A DNA stretch of 22,061 nucleotides from Bacillota bacterium (GCA_016293805.1 JAEDDI010000031.1:1-22061), one strand, 5' to 3'; counted from the first letter of the stretch, positions 7,842 through 15,457 are shown. The notes: generated by a model not told the origin, from the sequence alone. Made by a program: numbers and translations.

Positions 7842-7902
7842 ATTATACCATTTTTTCACTTTCTTCTTCTTTTCTGCGAAGAAGCGGCATTGCACTGCGA
7901 AA
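7842..7902 (-). promoter_or_regulatory. Promoter of regulator 2 with paired LytTR-type sites
   Basis: CTGCGAA at 7874-7880 and CTGCGAA at 7895-7901 (on +) are direct repeats exactly 21 bp apart. Leftward, the nearer TTCGCA core ends 27 bp before TATAAT (7847-7842), and no TTGACA-like -35 is present. This is the best-formed site of the window: two identical 7-mers, two-turn spacing, a consensus -10. The distal copy lies just beside the terminator of the pyruvate:ferredoxin oxidoreductase gene. Confidence 0.65.
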
Positions 7903-7903
7903 T

Positions 7904-7934
7904 ATAACAAAAGCCCCGGAAATACATCCGGGGC
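7904..7934 (-). terminator. Intrinsic terminator of pyruvate:ferredoxin oxidoreductase
   Basis: Read leftward: GCCCCGGA (7934-7927), six-base loop, TCCGGGGC (7920-7913), then TTTTGTTAT. An 8-bp GC-rich stem, 14 bases past the stop codon at 7949. Confidence 0.88.
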
Positions 7935-7948
7935 CGAAATCTGCTGTA

Positions 7949-10900
7949 TTACTTGTAAAGTTCGATGAGCTTTTCAAGATGCTCATATCTCTCCTTTGCA
8001 GCCTTTTCTGATTTTTCAAACAGTTCTTCCGCTCTTTCAGGGAACGGCTTGATAAGTCTTGTGTAACGTGCCTCATTTCTAAGGAAGTCCTGATATGTTC
8101 CATCTCCTGCCTTCGAAGTAAGAGTGAAAGGATTTTCACCTTTTTCCTTCTTTGAAGGGTCGAATGAGAACAGATTCCAGTATCCCGAGTTAACAGCGAA
8201 CTTCATTTCTTCCTGGCAGTGGTTCATTCCGCCCTTTGCGATTCCGTGAAGTTCACATGGAGCATAGCAGATGATGAGCGACGGTCCATCATAACGCTCT
8301 GCTTCTGCGATACACTTGATTGCCTGATTCATGTTTGCACCAAGAGCAATCTGAGCAACGTATACGTATCCGTAGCTCATAGCGATTTCTGAAAGTGACT
8401 TTTTCTTTACTTCCTTTCCTGCTGCTGCAAACTGGCAAACTTCTCCGATGTTAGATGCCTTTGAAGCCTGTCCGCCTGTATTTGAGTACATCTCTGTATC
8501 GAATACCATTACATTTACGTTCTCGCCTGATGCAAGTACATGGTCAAGTCCGCCGTAACCGATATCGTATGCCCATCCGTCACCGCCGAAGATCCATACT
8601 GACTTCTTTGCAAGATACTGTTTCATTGAAAGAACTTCTGCTGCAAGATCGTTTCCTTCGATCTTTTCGATTTCAGCTATAAGCGCCTTTGCTGCAGGAG
8701 CATTCTTCTTTGTATCTTCCTTTGTTGCCATGAATTCGTCAAAAGCAGCCTTAAGTTCAGGAGTTCCGTCTTCTGCCAGCTTTGCTGCCTTTTCGATGGT
8801 ATGATCTCTTAATACCTTCTGGCCAAGTTCCATTCCATAGCCGTGTTCAGCATTGTCTTCAAACAATGAGTTTGACCATGCAGGACCCTGCTTTGAATCC
8901 TTGTTTACTGTGTATGGACAAGTAGCTGCAGGATTTCCCCATATTGATGAACAACCTGTAGCGTTTGAGATATACATGTTTTCTCCAAACAGCTGTGTAA
9001 CAAGTCTTGCATATGATGTTTCAGCACATCCTGCACATGATCCCGAGAACTCAAGAAGCGGCTGGTTGAACTGTGAACCCTTGACTGATACATCGTTGAA
9101 TCCTGCATCCTTTTTTGATACATTTGCAACAAGGTAATCAAATACCTTCTGTTCTTCAGCCTGCGATTCCTGAGGAACCATTTCAATTGCCTTTGTAGGA
9201 CATACAGTGATACATTCTCCGCATCCCATGCAGTCAAGAGGCGATACAGTCATAGTATATTTAAATTCACGAGCCTTAGGCTTCATCTCTGCAACCTTGA
9301 TATTTGAAGGTGCAGCTTTCACTTCTTCTTCTGTTAACAGGAACGGTCTGATAGTGGCATGCGAACATACGAATGCGCACTGGTTGCACTGGATACATTT
9401 TTCAGCATCCCATGAAGGTACTGTTACAGCAGTTCCTCTCTTTTCATAAGCTGATGCTCCAAGTTCAAACTGTCCGTCAACGTGGTCTGAGAATGCTGAT
9501 ACAGGCAGGCTGTATCCGTCCATCTTTCCAACCGGGTCAAGGATGTTTGTAACCATCTTGACAGTCTTAGGAAGACCCTGTTTTTCAGGAGCAGGTGCAT
9601 CTGCCTGAGGATTCTTCCATGACTCAGGTATTTCTACTTTGTGAAGTGCATCAAGACCTGCGTCTATTGCCTTGTAGTTCATTTCTACAACAGCTTCACC
9701 CTTCTTTGAGTATGACTTCTTGGCAGCTTCCTTCATATATCCAACCGCTTCATCAATAGGCATTACCTTTGCCAGCTTGAAGAATGCTGACTGAAGAATT
9801 GTATTTGTTCTCTTGCCCATTCCGATTTCGATAGCCTTGTCAACAGCGTTGATTGTGTAAAGCTGAATATCGTTTTCTGCAATGTATTTCTTTGCCTCTG
9901 CCGGCATATGTCTATCAAGTTCCTCGTCGCTCCACTGACAGTTGATCATAAATACTCCGCCCGGCTTAACATCCTGAACCATCTTGTATCCCTTGATTAC
10001 ATATGACTGGTTGTGACATGCAACGAAGTCAGCCTGGTTGATGTAATACGGACTTCTGATCGGATTGTCCCCGAAACGAAGATGTGAAATAGTGATTCCG
10101 CCTGTCTTCTTTGAGTCATACTGGAAGTATGCCTGGATATACTTGTCTGTATGGTCTCCAATAATCTTTGTTGAATTTTTGTTTGCTCCTACTGTACCGT
10201 CTCCGCCGATACCCCAGAACTTGCATTCTACTGTTCCCTTTGCCGAAGTAATAGGAGCAGGTTTGATTTCAGGTAATGAAAGATTTGTAACATCGTCAAC
10301 AATACCTATTGTGAATCTCTTCTTAGGTTCATCTTCCGCAAGCTCTCTATATACTGCAAATACACTTGAAGGAGGGGTATCCTTTGAGCCAAGTCCGTAA
10401 CGTCCGCCGATTAATGTTATATCGTCAAGACCTGCTTCACGAAGAGTTGCTGCAACGTCAAGGTAAAGAGGTTCTCCAAGTGAACCAGGTTCTTTTGTTC
10501 TGTCGAGTACAGCGATTTTCTTTGCTGTCTCAGGAAGAACCTTGAGAATAGCATCTGATTTCCAAGGACGGTAAAGACGAACCTTGATAAGGCCGACTTT
10601 TTCGCCTGCGGCTGTAAGATAGTCTATTACTTCCTCTATGACATCATTGATTGAACCCATTGCAACGATAATTCTTTCTGCATCAGGTGCGCCATAGTAG
10701 TTGAACAGGCCGTAGTCAGTTCCGAGTTTCTCGTTTACCATAGCCATATACTTCTCAACTACTTCCGGAAGCGCATCATATGTGCTGTTGCATGATTCTC
10801 TGTGCTGGAAGAAGATGTCGTCATTTTCATGCGATCCTCTTGCTGAAGGGTTTTCAGGGTTAAGTGCGTGTGCACGGAACTCTGCAACCTTATCCATAGG

Positions 10901-11491
10901 ACACATTTCCTTCAGGTCCTCATAATCCCACTGTTCAATTTTCTGGATTTCGTGTGAAGTACGGAATCCGTCGAAGAAGTTAAGGAAAGGAACCTTGCCC
11001 TCGATTGCCGAAAGATGTGCTACAGGGCTTAAGTCCATAACTTCCTGAGTATTAGTTTCGCAAAGCATTGCAAATCCTGTCTGACGGCACGCATAAACAT
11101 CACTGTGATCCCCGAAGATATTAAGTGCATGTGTTGATACTGTACGTGCTGATACATCAAATACACAAGGAAGCTGTTCTGCAGCTATCTTGTACATATT
11201 AGGAATCATAAGAAGAAGTCCCTGTGATGCTGTAAATGTAGTAGTAAGAGCTCCTGCTGCAAGTGAGCCGTGAACTGCACCTGCTGCTCCTCCTTCAGAC
11301 TGTAATTCTGAAACCACTACCTGATTTCCGAAAATGTTTTTCTGTCCCGATGCAGACCACTGATCCACATAGTCAGCCATAGGACTTGATGGTGTAATAG
11401 GATAGATAGCAGCAACTTCACTGAATGCATACGCAACATGAGCAGCCGCTGTGTTACCATCCATTGTCTTTTTAGTACGGATAATTGTCAT
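7949..11491 (-). CDS. nifJ: Pyruvate:ferredoxin (flavodoxin) oxidoreductase
   Basis: 1180 residues, the usual length of the homodimeric single-chain enzyme. It oxidises pyruvate with CoA to acetyl-CoA and CO2 and reduces ferredoxin, the central step of clostridial fermentation. Visible parts in order: N-terminal pyrimidine-binding domain with YPITPSSPMAD (30-40); the gamma and CoA-binding regions; a 2x[4Fe-4S] ferredoxin domain with C699-x2-C-x2-C-x3-C and a second C754-x2-C-x2-C-x3-C; then the thiamine-diphosphate domain with the CAGCAETSYARL cluster-binding segment (about 815) and GDGWAYDIG...YSNTGGQ (about 970-1010). All cluster cysteines are present. AGGAG at 11500-11504 stands eight bases before the ATG. 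Monocistronic, with its own promoter, leader and terminator. Cytoplasmic. Confidence 0.98.
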   Translation of the reverse strand: MTIIRTKKTMDGNTAAAHVAYAFSEVAAIYPITPSSPMADYVDQWSASGQKNIFGNQVVVSELQSEGGAAGAVHGSLAAGALTTTFTASQGLLLMIPNMYKIAAEQLPCVFDVSARTVSTHALNIFGDHSDVYACRQTGFAMLCETNTQEVMDLSPVAHLSAIEGKVPFLNFFDGFRTSHEIQKIEQWDYEDLKEMCPMDKVAEFRAHALNPENPSARGSHENDDIFFQHRESCNSTYDALPEVVEKYMAMVNEKLGTDYGLFNYYGAPDAERIIVAMGSINDVIEEVIDYLTAAGEKVGLIKVRLYRPWKSDAILKVLPETAKKIAVLDRTKEPGSLGEPLYLDVAATLREAGLDDITLIGGRYGLGSKDTPPSSVFAVYRELAEDEPKKRFTIGIVDDVTNLSLPEIKPAPITSAKGTVECKFWGIGGDGTVGANKNSTKIIGDHTDKYIQAYFQYDSKKTGGITISHLRFGDNPIRSPYYINQADFVACHNQSYVIKGYKMVQDVKPGGVFMINCQWSDEELDRHMPAEAKKYIAENDIQLYTINAVDKAIEIGMGKRTNTILQSAFFKLAKVMPIDEAVGYMKEAAKKSYSKKGEAVVEMNYKAIDAGLDALHKVEIPESWKNPQADAPAPEKQGLPKTVKMVTNILDPVGKMDGYSLPVSAFSDHVDGQFELGASAYEKRGTAVTVPSWDAEKCIQCNQCAFVCSHATIRPFLLTEEEVKAAPSNIKVAEMKPKAREFKYTMTVSPLDCMGCGECITVCPTKAIEMVPQESQAEEQKVFDYLVANVSKKDAGFNDVSVKGSQFNQPLLEFSGSCAGCAETSYARLVTQLFGENMYISNATGCSSIWGNPAATCPYTVNKDSKQGPAWSNSLFEDNAEHGYGMELGQKVLRDHTIEKAAKLAEDGTPELKAAFDEFMATKEDTKKNAPAAKALIAEIEKIEGNDLAAEVLSMKQYLAKKSVWIFGGDGWAYDIGYGGLDHVLASGENVNVMVFDTEMYSNTGGQASKASNIGEVCQFAAAGKEVKKKSLSEIAMSYGYVYVAQIALGANMNQAIKCIAEAERYDGPSLIICYAPCELHGIAKGGMNHCQEEMKFAVNSGYWNLFSFDPSKKEKGENPFTLTSKAGDGTYQDFLRNEARYTRLIKPFPERAEELFEKSEKAAKERYEHLEKLIELYK

Positions 11492-11560
11492 TTTCTACAC
11501 TCCTAATTACTTTATTTTCAATAGAATTGAATTGGCTTATTATTTTGTTTAAAACCTGCA

Positions 11561-11578
11561 AAATATCCGAAGATATTT
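11561..11578 (-). promoter_or_regulatory. UUCG-capped leader hairpin before the oxidoreductase gene
   Basis: Leftward AAATATC, TTCG, GATATTT: a 7-bp A/T-rich stem closed by a UUCG tetraloop, followed by TTGCAGGTTTT. It lies in the roughly 110-base untranslated leader of the oxidoreductase mRNA. It may stabilise the abundant transcript; the stem is weak for a terminator. Confidence 0.5.
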
Positions 11579-11606
11579 CGTGTTTTCACTCAACATATCA
11601 CTATTA

Positions 11607-11635
11607 ATTCTAATCTTGAGGACCGCTGTTGTCAA
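11607..11635 (-). promoter_or_regulatory. Sigma-A promoter of pyruvate:ferredoxin oxidoreductase
   Basis: Leftward TTGACA at 11635-11630, a 17-bp spacer, then TAGAAT at 11612-11607. This near-consensus promoter would start transcription near 11600, about 110 bases before the start codon, as expected of a highly expressed catabolic gene. I saw no clear Rex palindrome beside it. The remaining sequence between here and the recR terminator (11636-11764) is A/T-rich and holds no gene that I can support. Confidence 0.82.
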
Positions 11636-11751
11636 TATCGCCTTATCTTTTTTTACATCAAATAAGTATGAAAAAAGCAGATATTCAGTACATTGTATGC
11701 AGAGTGTTTCTTTTGCAAATTTTGTGTGAAACCAATCAGTCAACTCTGAGT

Positions 11752-11786
11752 CAAAAACGCAAGAAAATACCACAAAAGTGGTATTT
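11752..11786 (-). terminator. Intrinsic terminator after recR
   Basis: Leftward AAATACCAC (11786-11778), TTTT loop, GTGGTATTT (11773-11765), then TCTTGCGTTTTT. A 9-bp stem beginning four bases past the recR stop. Confidence 0.78.
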
Positions 11787-11789
11787 CAT

Positions 11790-12392
11790 TTACAGTTCAC
11801 GTCTGCCTTCAAGCGCCTTGAGAAGTGTTACCTCATCGGTATACTCAATATCGCCGCCGACCGGTATTCCGTGAGCTATCCTGGAGACACGTATTCCTGC
11901 CGGTTTAATCAGCCTTGCTATGTACATGGCAGTCGCCTCACCTTCTATGCTGGGGTTGGTCGCAATCACTACCTCTTCAATATCATTCTCCTGAAGACGA
12001 ATAATCAGCGACTTTAGATTTATATCATCAGGCCCTCTTCCGTCCATAGGCGAAATTGTACCGTGAAGCACATGATACAGCCCTCTGTACTCGCGAAGCC
12101 TTTCCATGGCAAATACATCACGTGCAGTTTCTACAATGCATATAACAGATCTGTCCCTTGTGTCATCACTGCATATGCTGCATGGCTCCTGGTCTGTCAG
12201 GTTTCCGCATACGCTGCAGTATTTCATTTCTTTTTTTGCAGTCAGTATTGCATTCGCAAGACTCTCTGCCCTGGCGTCATCCATCGACAGAATATGAAAC
12301 GCAAGCCTCTGGGCAGTTTTGCCTCCCACTCCCGGAAGCGATGACAGTTCTTTAATCAGAACATTAAGGGGTTTCGCATAACCGTATGACAT
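11790..12392 (-). CDS. recR: Recombination mediator protein RecR
   Basis: 200 residues, normal length. Works with RecO (and RecF) to load RecA onto SSB-coated single-stranded DNA during gap repair. An N-terminal helix-hairpin-helix (LSSLPGVGGKTAQRLAFHIL, about 16-35) is followed by a four-cysteine zinc finger (C59, C62, C71, C74) and a Toprim domain (about 80-170) with the TNPSIEGEATAMYIA block. Its ATG overlaps the ybaB stop (TAATG) without a strong ribosome binding site of its own, so translation is probably coupled. Last gene of the dnaX-ybaB-recR operon, an arrangement conserved across Firmicutes and beyond. Confidence 0.97.
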   Translation of the reverse strand: MSYGYAKPLNVLIKELSSLPGVGGKTAQRLAFHILSMDDARAESLANAILTAKKEMKYCSVCGNLTDQEPCSICSDDTRDRSVICIVETARDVFAMERLREYRGLYHVLHGTISPMDGRGPDDINLKSLIIRLQENDIEEVVIATNPSIEGEATAMYIARLIKPAGIRVSRIAHGIPVGGDIEYTDEVTLLKALEGRREL

Positions 12393-12745
12393 TACAGTAA
12401 TCCCGGAGGAAGACCCATGCTTCCTGTGAGTTTGTTCATTTCGTTTGCCGCTATTTCATCCATCTGGCGAAGCGCTTCGTTTACCGCAACCATGATAAGG
12501 TCCTGAAGCATCTCCACATCATCCGGATCCACAACCTCCGGCTTGAGCACTATATCTTTAATCTGCTTTGCACCTGTCACTGTTACCGATACAGCTCCTC
12601 CTCCTGCAGTTGCTGTTGTCTCCATCTGATCTATCTCATCCTGAAGAGCAGCCATCCTGCGCTGCATTGCCTGTACCTGAGCCATCTGCGCCTGCATTCC
12701 GCCGCCCTGTTTAGGTCTTCTTCCCGCTTTCATTCCTTTGCCCAT
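12392..12745 (-). CDS. ybaB: YbaB/EbfC-family nucleoid-associated protein
   Basis: 117 residues. Small dimeric DNA-binding protein of the YbaB/EbfC family, conserved between dnaX and recR. A Lys/Arg/Gly-rich N-terminal tail (1-16) precedes a Gln/Met-rich amphipathic helix (AQMAQVQAMQRRMAALQDEI), then the family's beta region (VSVTVTGAKQIKDIVLKPEVV) and C-terminal helices. The start has GGAGG seven or so bases upstream. It lies 22 bases after the dnaX stop. The exact role is unsettled for the family; chromosome organisation or an accessory role in RecR-linked repair has been proposed. Confidence 0.95.
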   Translation of the reverse strand: MGKGMKAGRRPKQGGGMQAQMAQVQAMQRRMAALQDEIDQMETTATAGGGAVSVTVTGAKQIKDIVLKPEVVDPDDVEMLQDLIMVAVNEALRQMDEIAANEMNKLTGSMGLPPGLL

Positions 12746-12767
12746 TTGTATCCTCCTGATATTATGA

Positions 12768-14246
12768 TTATTTTATCTCCACATTTATATTAAAGGCATT
12801 TTCTATCTTGCCGGCAATACTCTCAGCATTGCTGCTTCCTCCGCCTCCCTGTCCGCATACCATGGAAAGCTTTCTGCCTGTGAGTTTTTCAATTATTTCC
12901 TCTATCAGCTGCCTGCTGGTCTTAAGCATATTTTCCATGGCAGGGCTTGAGGGTTCAACCGTAAAGGTTCCTTCATCCATACCGGTAATCCGCGTATGTC
13001 CTGCCAGCATTGTAAGTCCCGGCTTCATTGATGCTGCCCGGTTCACTGCATCATCCCAAAGCCTGCTGAAGTCTTCTGCCGGTTCAGTCTCACATTCATC
13101 CTTCTTCACTGCAGCAGCCTCCGGCATCACCTTGCTAATCTGCCTTGCTGCCGGCTGCCGTTCCTCATAAAAAGATCCCAGTTTCACAATGCACAGTTCA
13201 AGCAGAACTCTCGGCTGAGTGGACCATCTGGCCTCGTTTATCGTTGCTGAAAGCTCCCTGATTCCTCTGTTTATTTCCTCTGGTTCAAGCGCCTGTGCCT
13301 GCGCTCTTATTCTTGAGACATTCTCTGATGACATATTCAGCATGTCTTCAGGCGACTTTATGAATCTTGCTATAAGGAGGGATCTGTAATGCTCAAGCCA
13401 CTCCTTCATAAGCTGCTTTATCTCTTTACCGTCTCTAATAAGTTCGTCAAGAATTATCAGAGCATCAGAAATATTATGAACGGCGACATTATGGGTCAGT
13501 TCAATTAGAGCTTCTTCAGAAGGAATTCCGAGAAAATCAATGACATCATCTCTAGTAAGGCTGTCTTGTACACCTGCAAGGCACTGATCCAGAATGCTGA
13601 GACCGTCTCTTACAGAACCGTCTGCATTGACCGCTATCAGTCCCAGCGCGTCTTCAGTGACACTGATTCCTCTGTCACTGCATATTCTTCTCATTCCTTC
13701 CTTGATTGTATATTCAGGCACACGTCTAAAATCCAGTCTTATGCACCTTGACAGAATTGTTGGAAGGAGTTTCTGCGGCTCTGTTGTCGCAAGTATAAAC
13801 ATGCAGTATTCCGGCGGTTCCTCAAGGGTCTTGAGGAGAGCATTGCATGCTCCCGTTGAGAGCATATGAACTTCATCAATTATATATACTTTTTTTCTGC
13901 CGAGCACTGGGGGATACTGTACGCTTTCCCTCAGATCCCTGATGTTCTCGACTCCGTTGTTGGATGCAGCATCTATCTCCACTACATCCATAAATGTTCC
14001 GTTTTTTATTGCCTGACAGTTTGCACATGTTCCGCACGGTTTATCGCCGTCAGAAAGGCAGTTTACGGCCTTTGCCAGTATTCTGGCAGTCGTCGTCTTA
14101 CCGGTTCCCCTTGTTCCGCAAAGAAGATATGCATGACCTGTCTCTCCCTTTTTTATCTGATTTCGGAGAATGCGCACTATATGTTCCTGACCGAGTATCT
14201 CGGAGAACACTTCCGGTCTGTATGCACGATATAAAGCCTGATACAT
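12768..14246 (-). CDS. dnaX: DNA polymerase III subunit gamma/tau
   Basis: 492 residues. ATPase of the clamp loader that places the beta clamp on primed DNA. Walker A GTRGTGKTT (44-52), a zinc-binding module (C63, C71, C74, C77), Walker B IIDEVH (122-127), sensor 1 TTEPQKLLPTILSRC (about 153-167), the helical lid, then domain III. The C-terminal part (about 370-492) is short and divergent, so it lies at the short end for a tau-like form; the final GQGGGGSSNAES segment is flexible. The start lies 14 bases downstream of the SRP RNA terminator T-run and has only a weak GGCGGGTG ribosome binding site. First protein gene of the dnaX-ybaB-recR operon. Confidence 0.97.
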   Translation of the reverse strand: MYQALYRAYRPEVFSEILGQEHIVRILRNQIKKGETGHAYLLCGTRGTGKTTTARILAKAVNCLSDGDKPCGTCANCQAIKNGTFMDVVEIDAASNNGVENIRDLRESVQYPPVLGRKKVYIIDEVHMLSTGACNALLKTLEEPPEYCMFILATTEPQKLLPTILSRCIRLDFRRVPEYTIKEGMRRICSDRGISVTEDALGLIAVNADGSVRDGLSILDQCLAGVQDSLTRDDVIDFLGIPSEEALIELTHNVAVHNISDALIILDELIRDGKEIKQLMKEWLEHYRSLLIARFIKSPEDMLNMSSENVSRIRAQAQALEPEEINRGIRELSATINEARWSTQPRVLLELCIVKLGSFYEERQPAARQISKVMPEAAAVKKDECETEPAEDFSRLWDDAVNRAASMKPGLTMLAGHTRITGMDEGTFTVEPSSPAMENMLKTSRQLIEEIIEKLTGRKLSMVCGQGGGGSSNAESIAGKIENAFNINVEIK

Positions 14247-14264
14247 ATTTCACCCGCCTAAAAA

Positions 14265-14416
14265 AGCTGCCCTTTGAGAGCCCCGCAATTCGAAGAGGCT
14301 TGTCTGCGGCACATAAGAAAATCCACTTATTGCTGCTTCCTTCCGGACCTGACAAGGTTCGCAGACTCTTATTGCGCAGGACCCCAACAAACTGACGGAG
14401 CTGTCAAAGGGCAACT
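14265..14416 (-). ncRNA. ffs: Signal recognition particle RNA (4.5S/scRNA type)
   Basis: The minus strand carries the invariant helix 8 core CAGGTCCGGAAGGAAGCAG (within 14332-14353), including the GGAA tetraloop and the Ffh-binding asymmetric and symmetric loops. The flanks pair as a long rod: GTCTGCG with CGCAGAC, CGCAAT/AAGAG with CTCTT/ATTGCG, and an outer 13-bp stem AGTTGCCCTTTGA (14416-14404) with TCAAAGGGCAGCT (14277-14265), followed at once by a T-run that doubles as terminator. About 152 nt, intermediate between the short E. coli-type and long Bacillus-type RNAs. Position just before dnaX is the classic Firmicute arrangement. Identity is certain; the ends come from pairing only, and transcription may begin nearer 14440 with later trimming. 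Confidence 0.93.
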
Positions 14417-14446
14417 GTATTATCTGTTTTACCAACAGCTTTAATA

Positions 14447-14474
14447 AGTATACCACAATTCGACTGATTTGAAA
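14447..14474 (-). promoter_or_regulatory. Promoter of the SRP RNA gene
   Basis: Leftward TATACT at 14452-14447 with a weaker TTTCAA -35 at 14474-14469 (16-bp spacer). Predicted start near 14440. The interval from here to the AIR synthase stop at 14495 holds no strong terminator, so readthrough from the upstream operon may also feed the RNA. Confidence 0.6.
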
Positions 14475-14494
14475 GAACTTTTTGGAAAATAAGG

Positions 14495-15457
14495 CTAAAC
14501 CGCTTTGTATAATTCATCGCTTTCAGGTGGAGATATTGCTTTTCCGTCCATTCTGATGCCATACTCAGTGTCCATGATTTTTCCTATGCATGTGATTTCA
14601 TCTATAACGCTCTCAAGCTGCTCTTTTTTATCCGGACGCGCTATTATAAGCATGCATCCGGACGAAATCAGCCTGAGCGGATTTATATCGAATCTGCTGC
14701 ATATTTTCAGTGTTACAGGATCAACCGGTATGCTTTTCTCTTCAATCTCAGCGCCAAGCCCTGCTACTTTGCACATTTCCCATACTGCTCCGAGAACTCC
14801 GCCTTCTGTAATATCATGCATTGCACATACGCCGGTTCTTCCGGCAGCAGTTCCTTCAGCAACAACGCTTACTCTGTCAAGCATCGCCCTGGCATGACGA
14901 AGTTCCTCTGCACTGAGAAATTCCTTCACTTCCTCTTCTCTGTCAGATGCGATTATTCCTGTTCCCTCTATTCCGCACTGTTTCGTTATGAATATCAGGT
15001 CTCCCGGCCTTGTACAGAATTTTTCTTTAGATTTCACATCTCTGCCCACCGCAGTTGAAACAATTACAGGTCTGCTGACTGCAGGCGTAATTTCGGTATG
15101 TCCTCCCACTATCTCAACTTCCATCATTTCAGCTGCATGTGAAGCCTGCTTCATTATGTTTTCAACATCCTCCTCCGTTGTCCCTTCAGGCAGCATAACA
15201 GCAAGCATGATTCCTATGGGCTGAATTCCGTTTGAGGCTATGTCATTGCATGAGATATGAATCGCCAGCCTGCCTATATCATTTACCGATGCAGTAATAG
15301 GATCTGTTGACATTGTGCAGATGTATTCACCGAAATCTATTTCCGCACAGTCCTCTCCTATTCCGGGCCGTGTGATTACTTCATCTCTTCTGTATGTTAT
15401 ATTTTCAAAAACTATTTTTTTTAATAAATCACTGTCAAGCTTCCCTGTCTTCAGCAT
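14495..15457 (-). CDS. AIR synthase family protein (HypE/PurM-like)
   Basis: 320 residues with the two-domain PurM/HypE fold: GEDCAEI (about 34-40), STDPITASVNDIGRLA (about 50-65), HISCNDIASNGIQP (about 67-80) and VGGHTE (about 117-122) in the N-terminal ATP-binding part, then a C-terminal domain with DITEGGVLGA. True HypE ends in a conserved Cys that carries the carbamoyl/cyano group on its way to hydrogenase. This protein ends ...DELYKAV with no such Cys, and no hyp genes are nearby, so it is not a standard hydrogenase maturation protein. Function unassigned. Starts one base after the ligA stop, so it is the last gene of the pcrA-ligA operon. Confidence 0.88.
   Translation of the reverse strand: MLKTGKLDSDLLKKIVFENITYRRDEVITRPGIGEDCAEIDFGEYICTMSTDPITASVNDIGRLAIHISCNDIASNGIQPIGIMLAVMLPEGTTEEDVENIMKQASHAAEMMEVEIVGGHTEITPAVSRPVIVSTAVGRDVKSKEKFCTRPGDLIFITKQCGIEGTGIIASDREEEVKEFLSAEELRHARAMLDRVSVVAEGTAAGRTGVCAMHDITEGGVLGAVWEMCKVAGLGAEIEEKSIPVDPVTLKICSRFDINPLRLISSGCMLIIARPDKKEQLESVIDEITCIGKIMDTEYGIRMDGKAISPPESDELYKAV

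Noticed and set aside
7812..7910. Longer start for regulator 2 at 7910
   Set aside because: The extension is Lys-rich, absent from regulator 1, and contains the likely -10 and operator.
11636..11764. Possible second promoter (TTGACT) or redox operator upstream of the oxidoreductase promoter
   Set aside because: No matching -10 at proper spacing and no convincing Rex-type palindrome.
14001..14007. A-AAA-AAC slippery-like heptamer inside dnaX, a possible tau/gamma frameshift site
   Set aside because: It lies near residue 80 in the zinc-binding region, far too early to give a functional gamma product, and I saw no obvious downstream stem. The seven-A run near 13890 is also too early.
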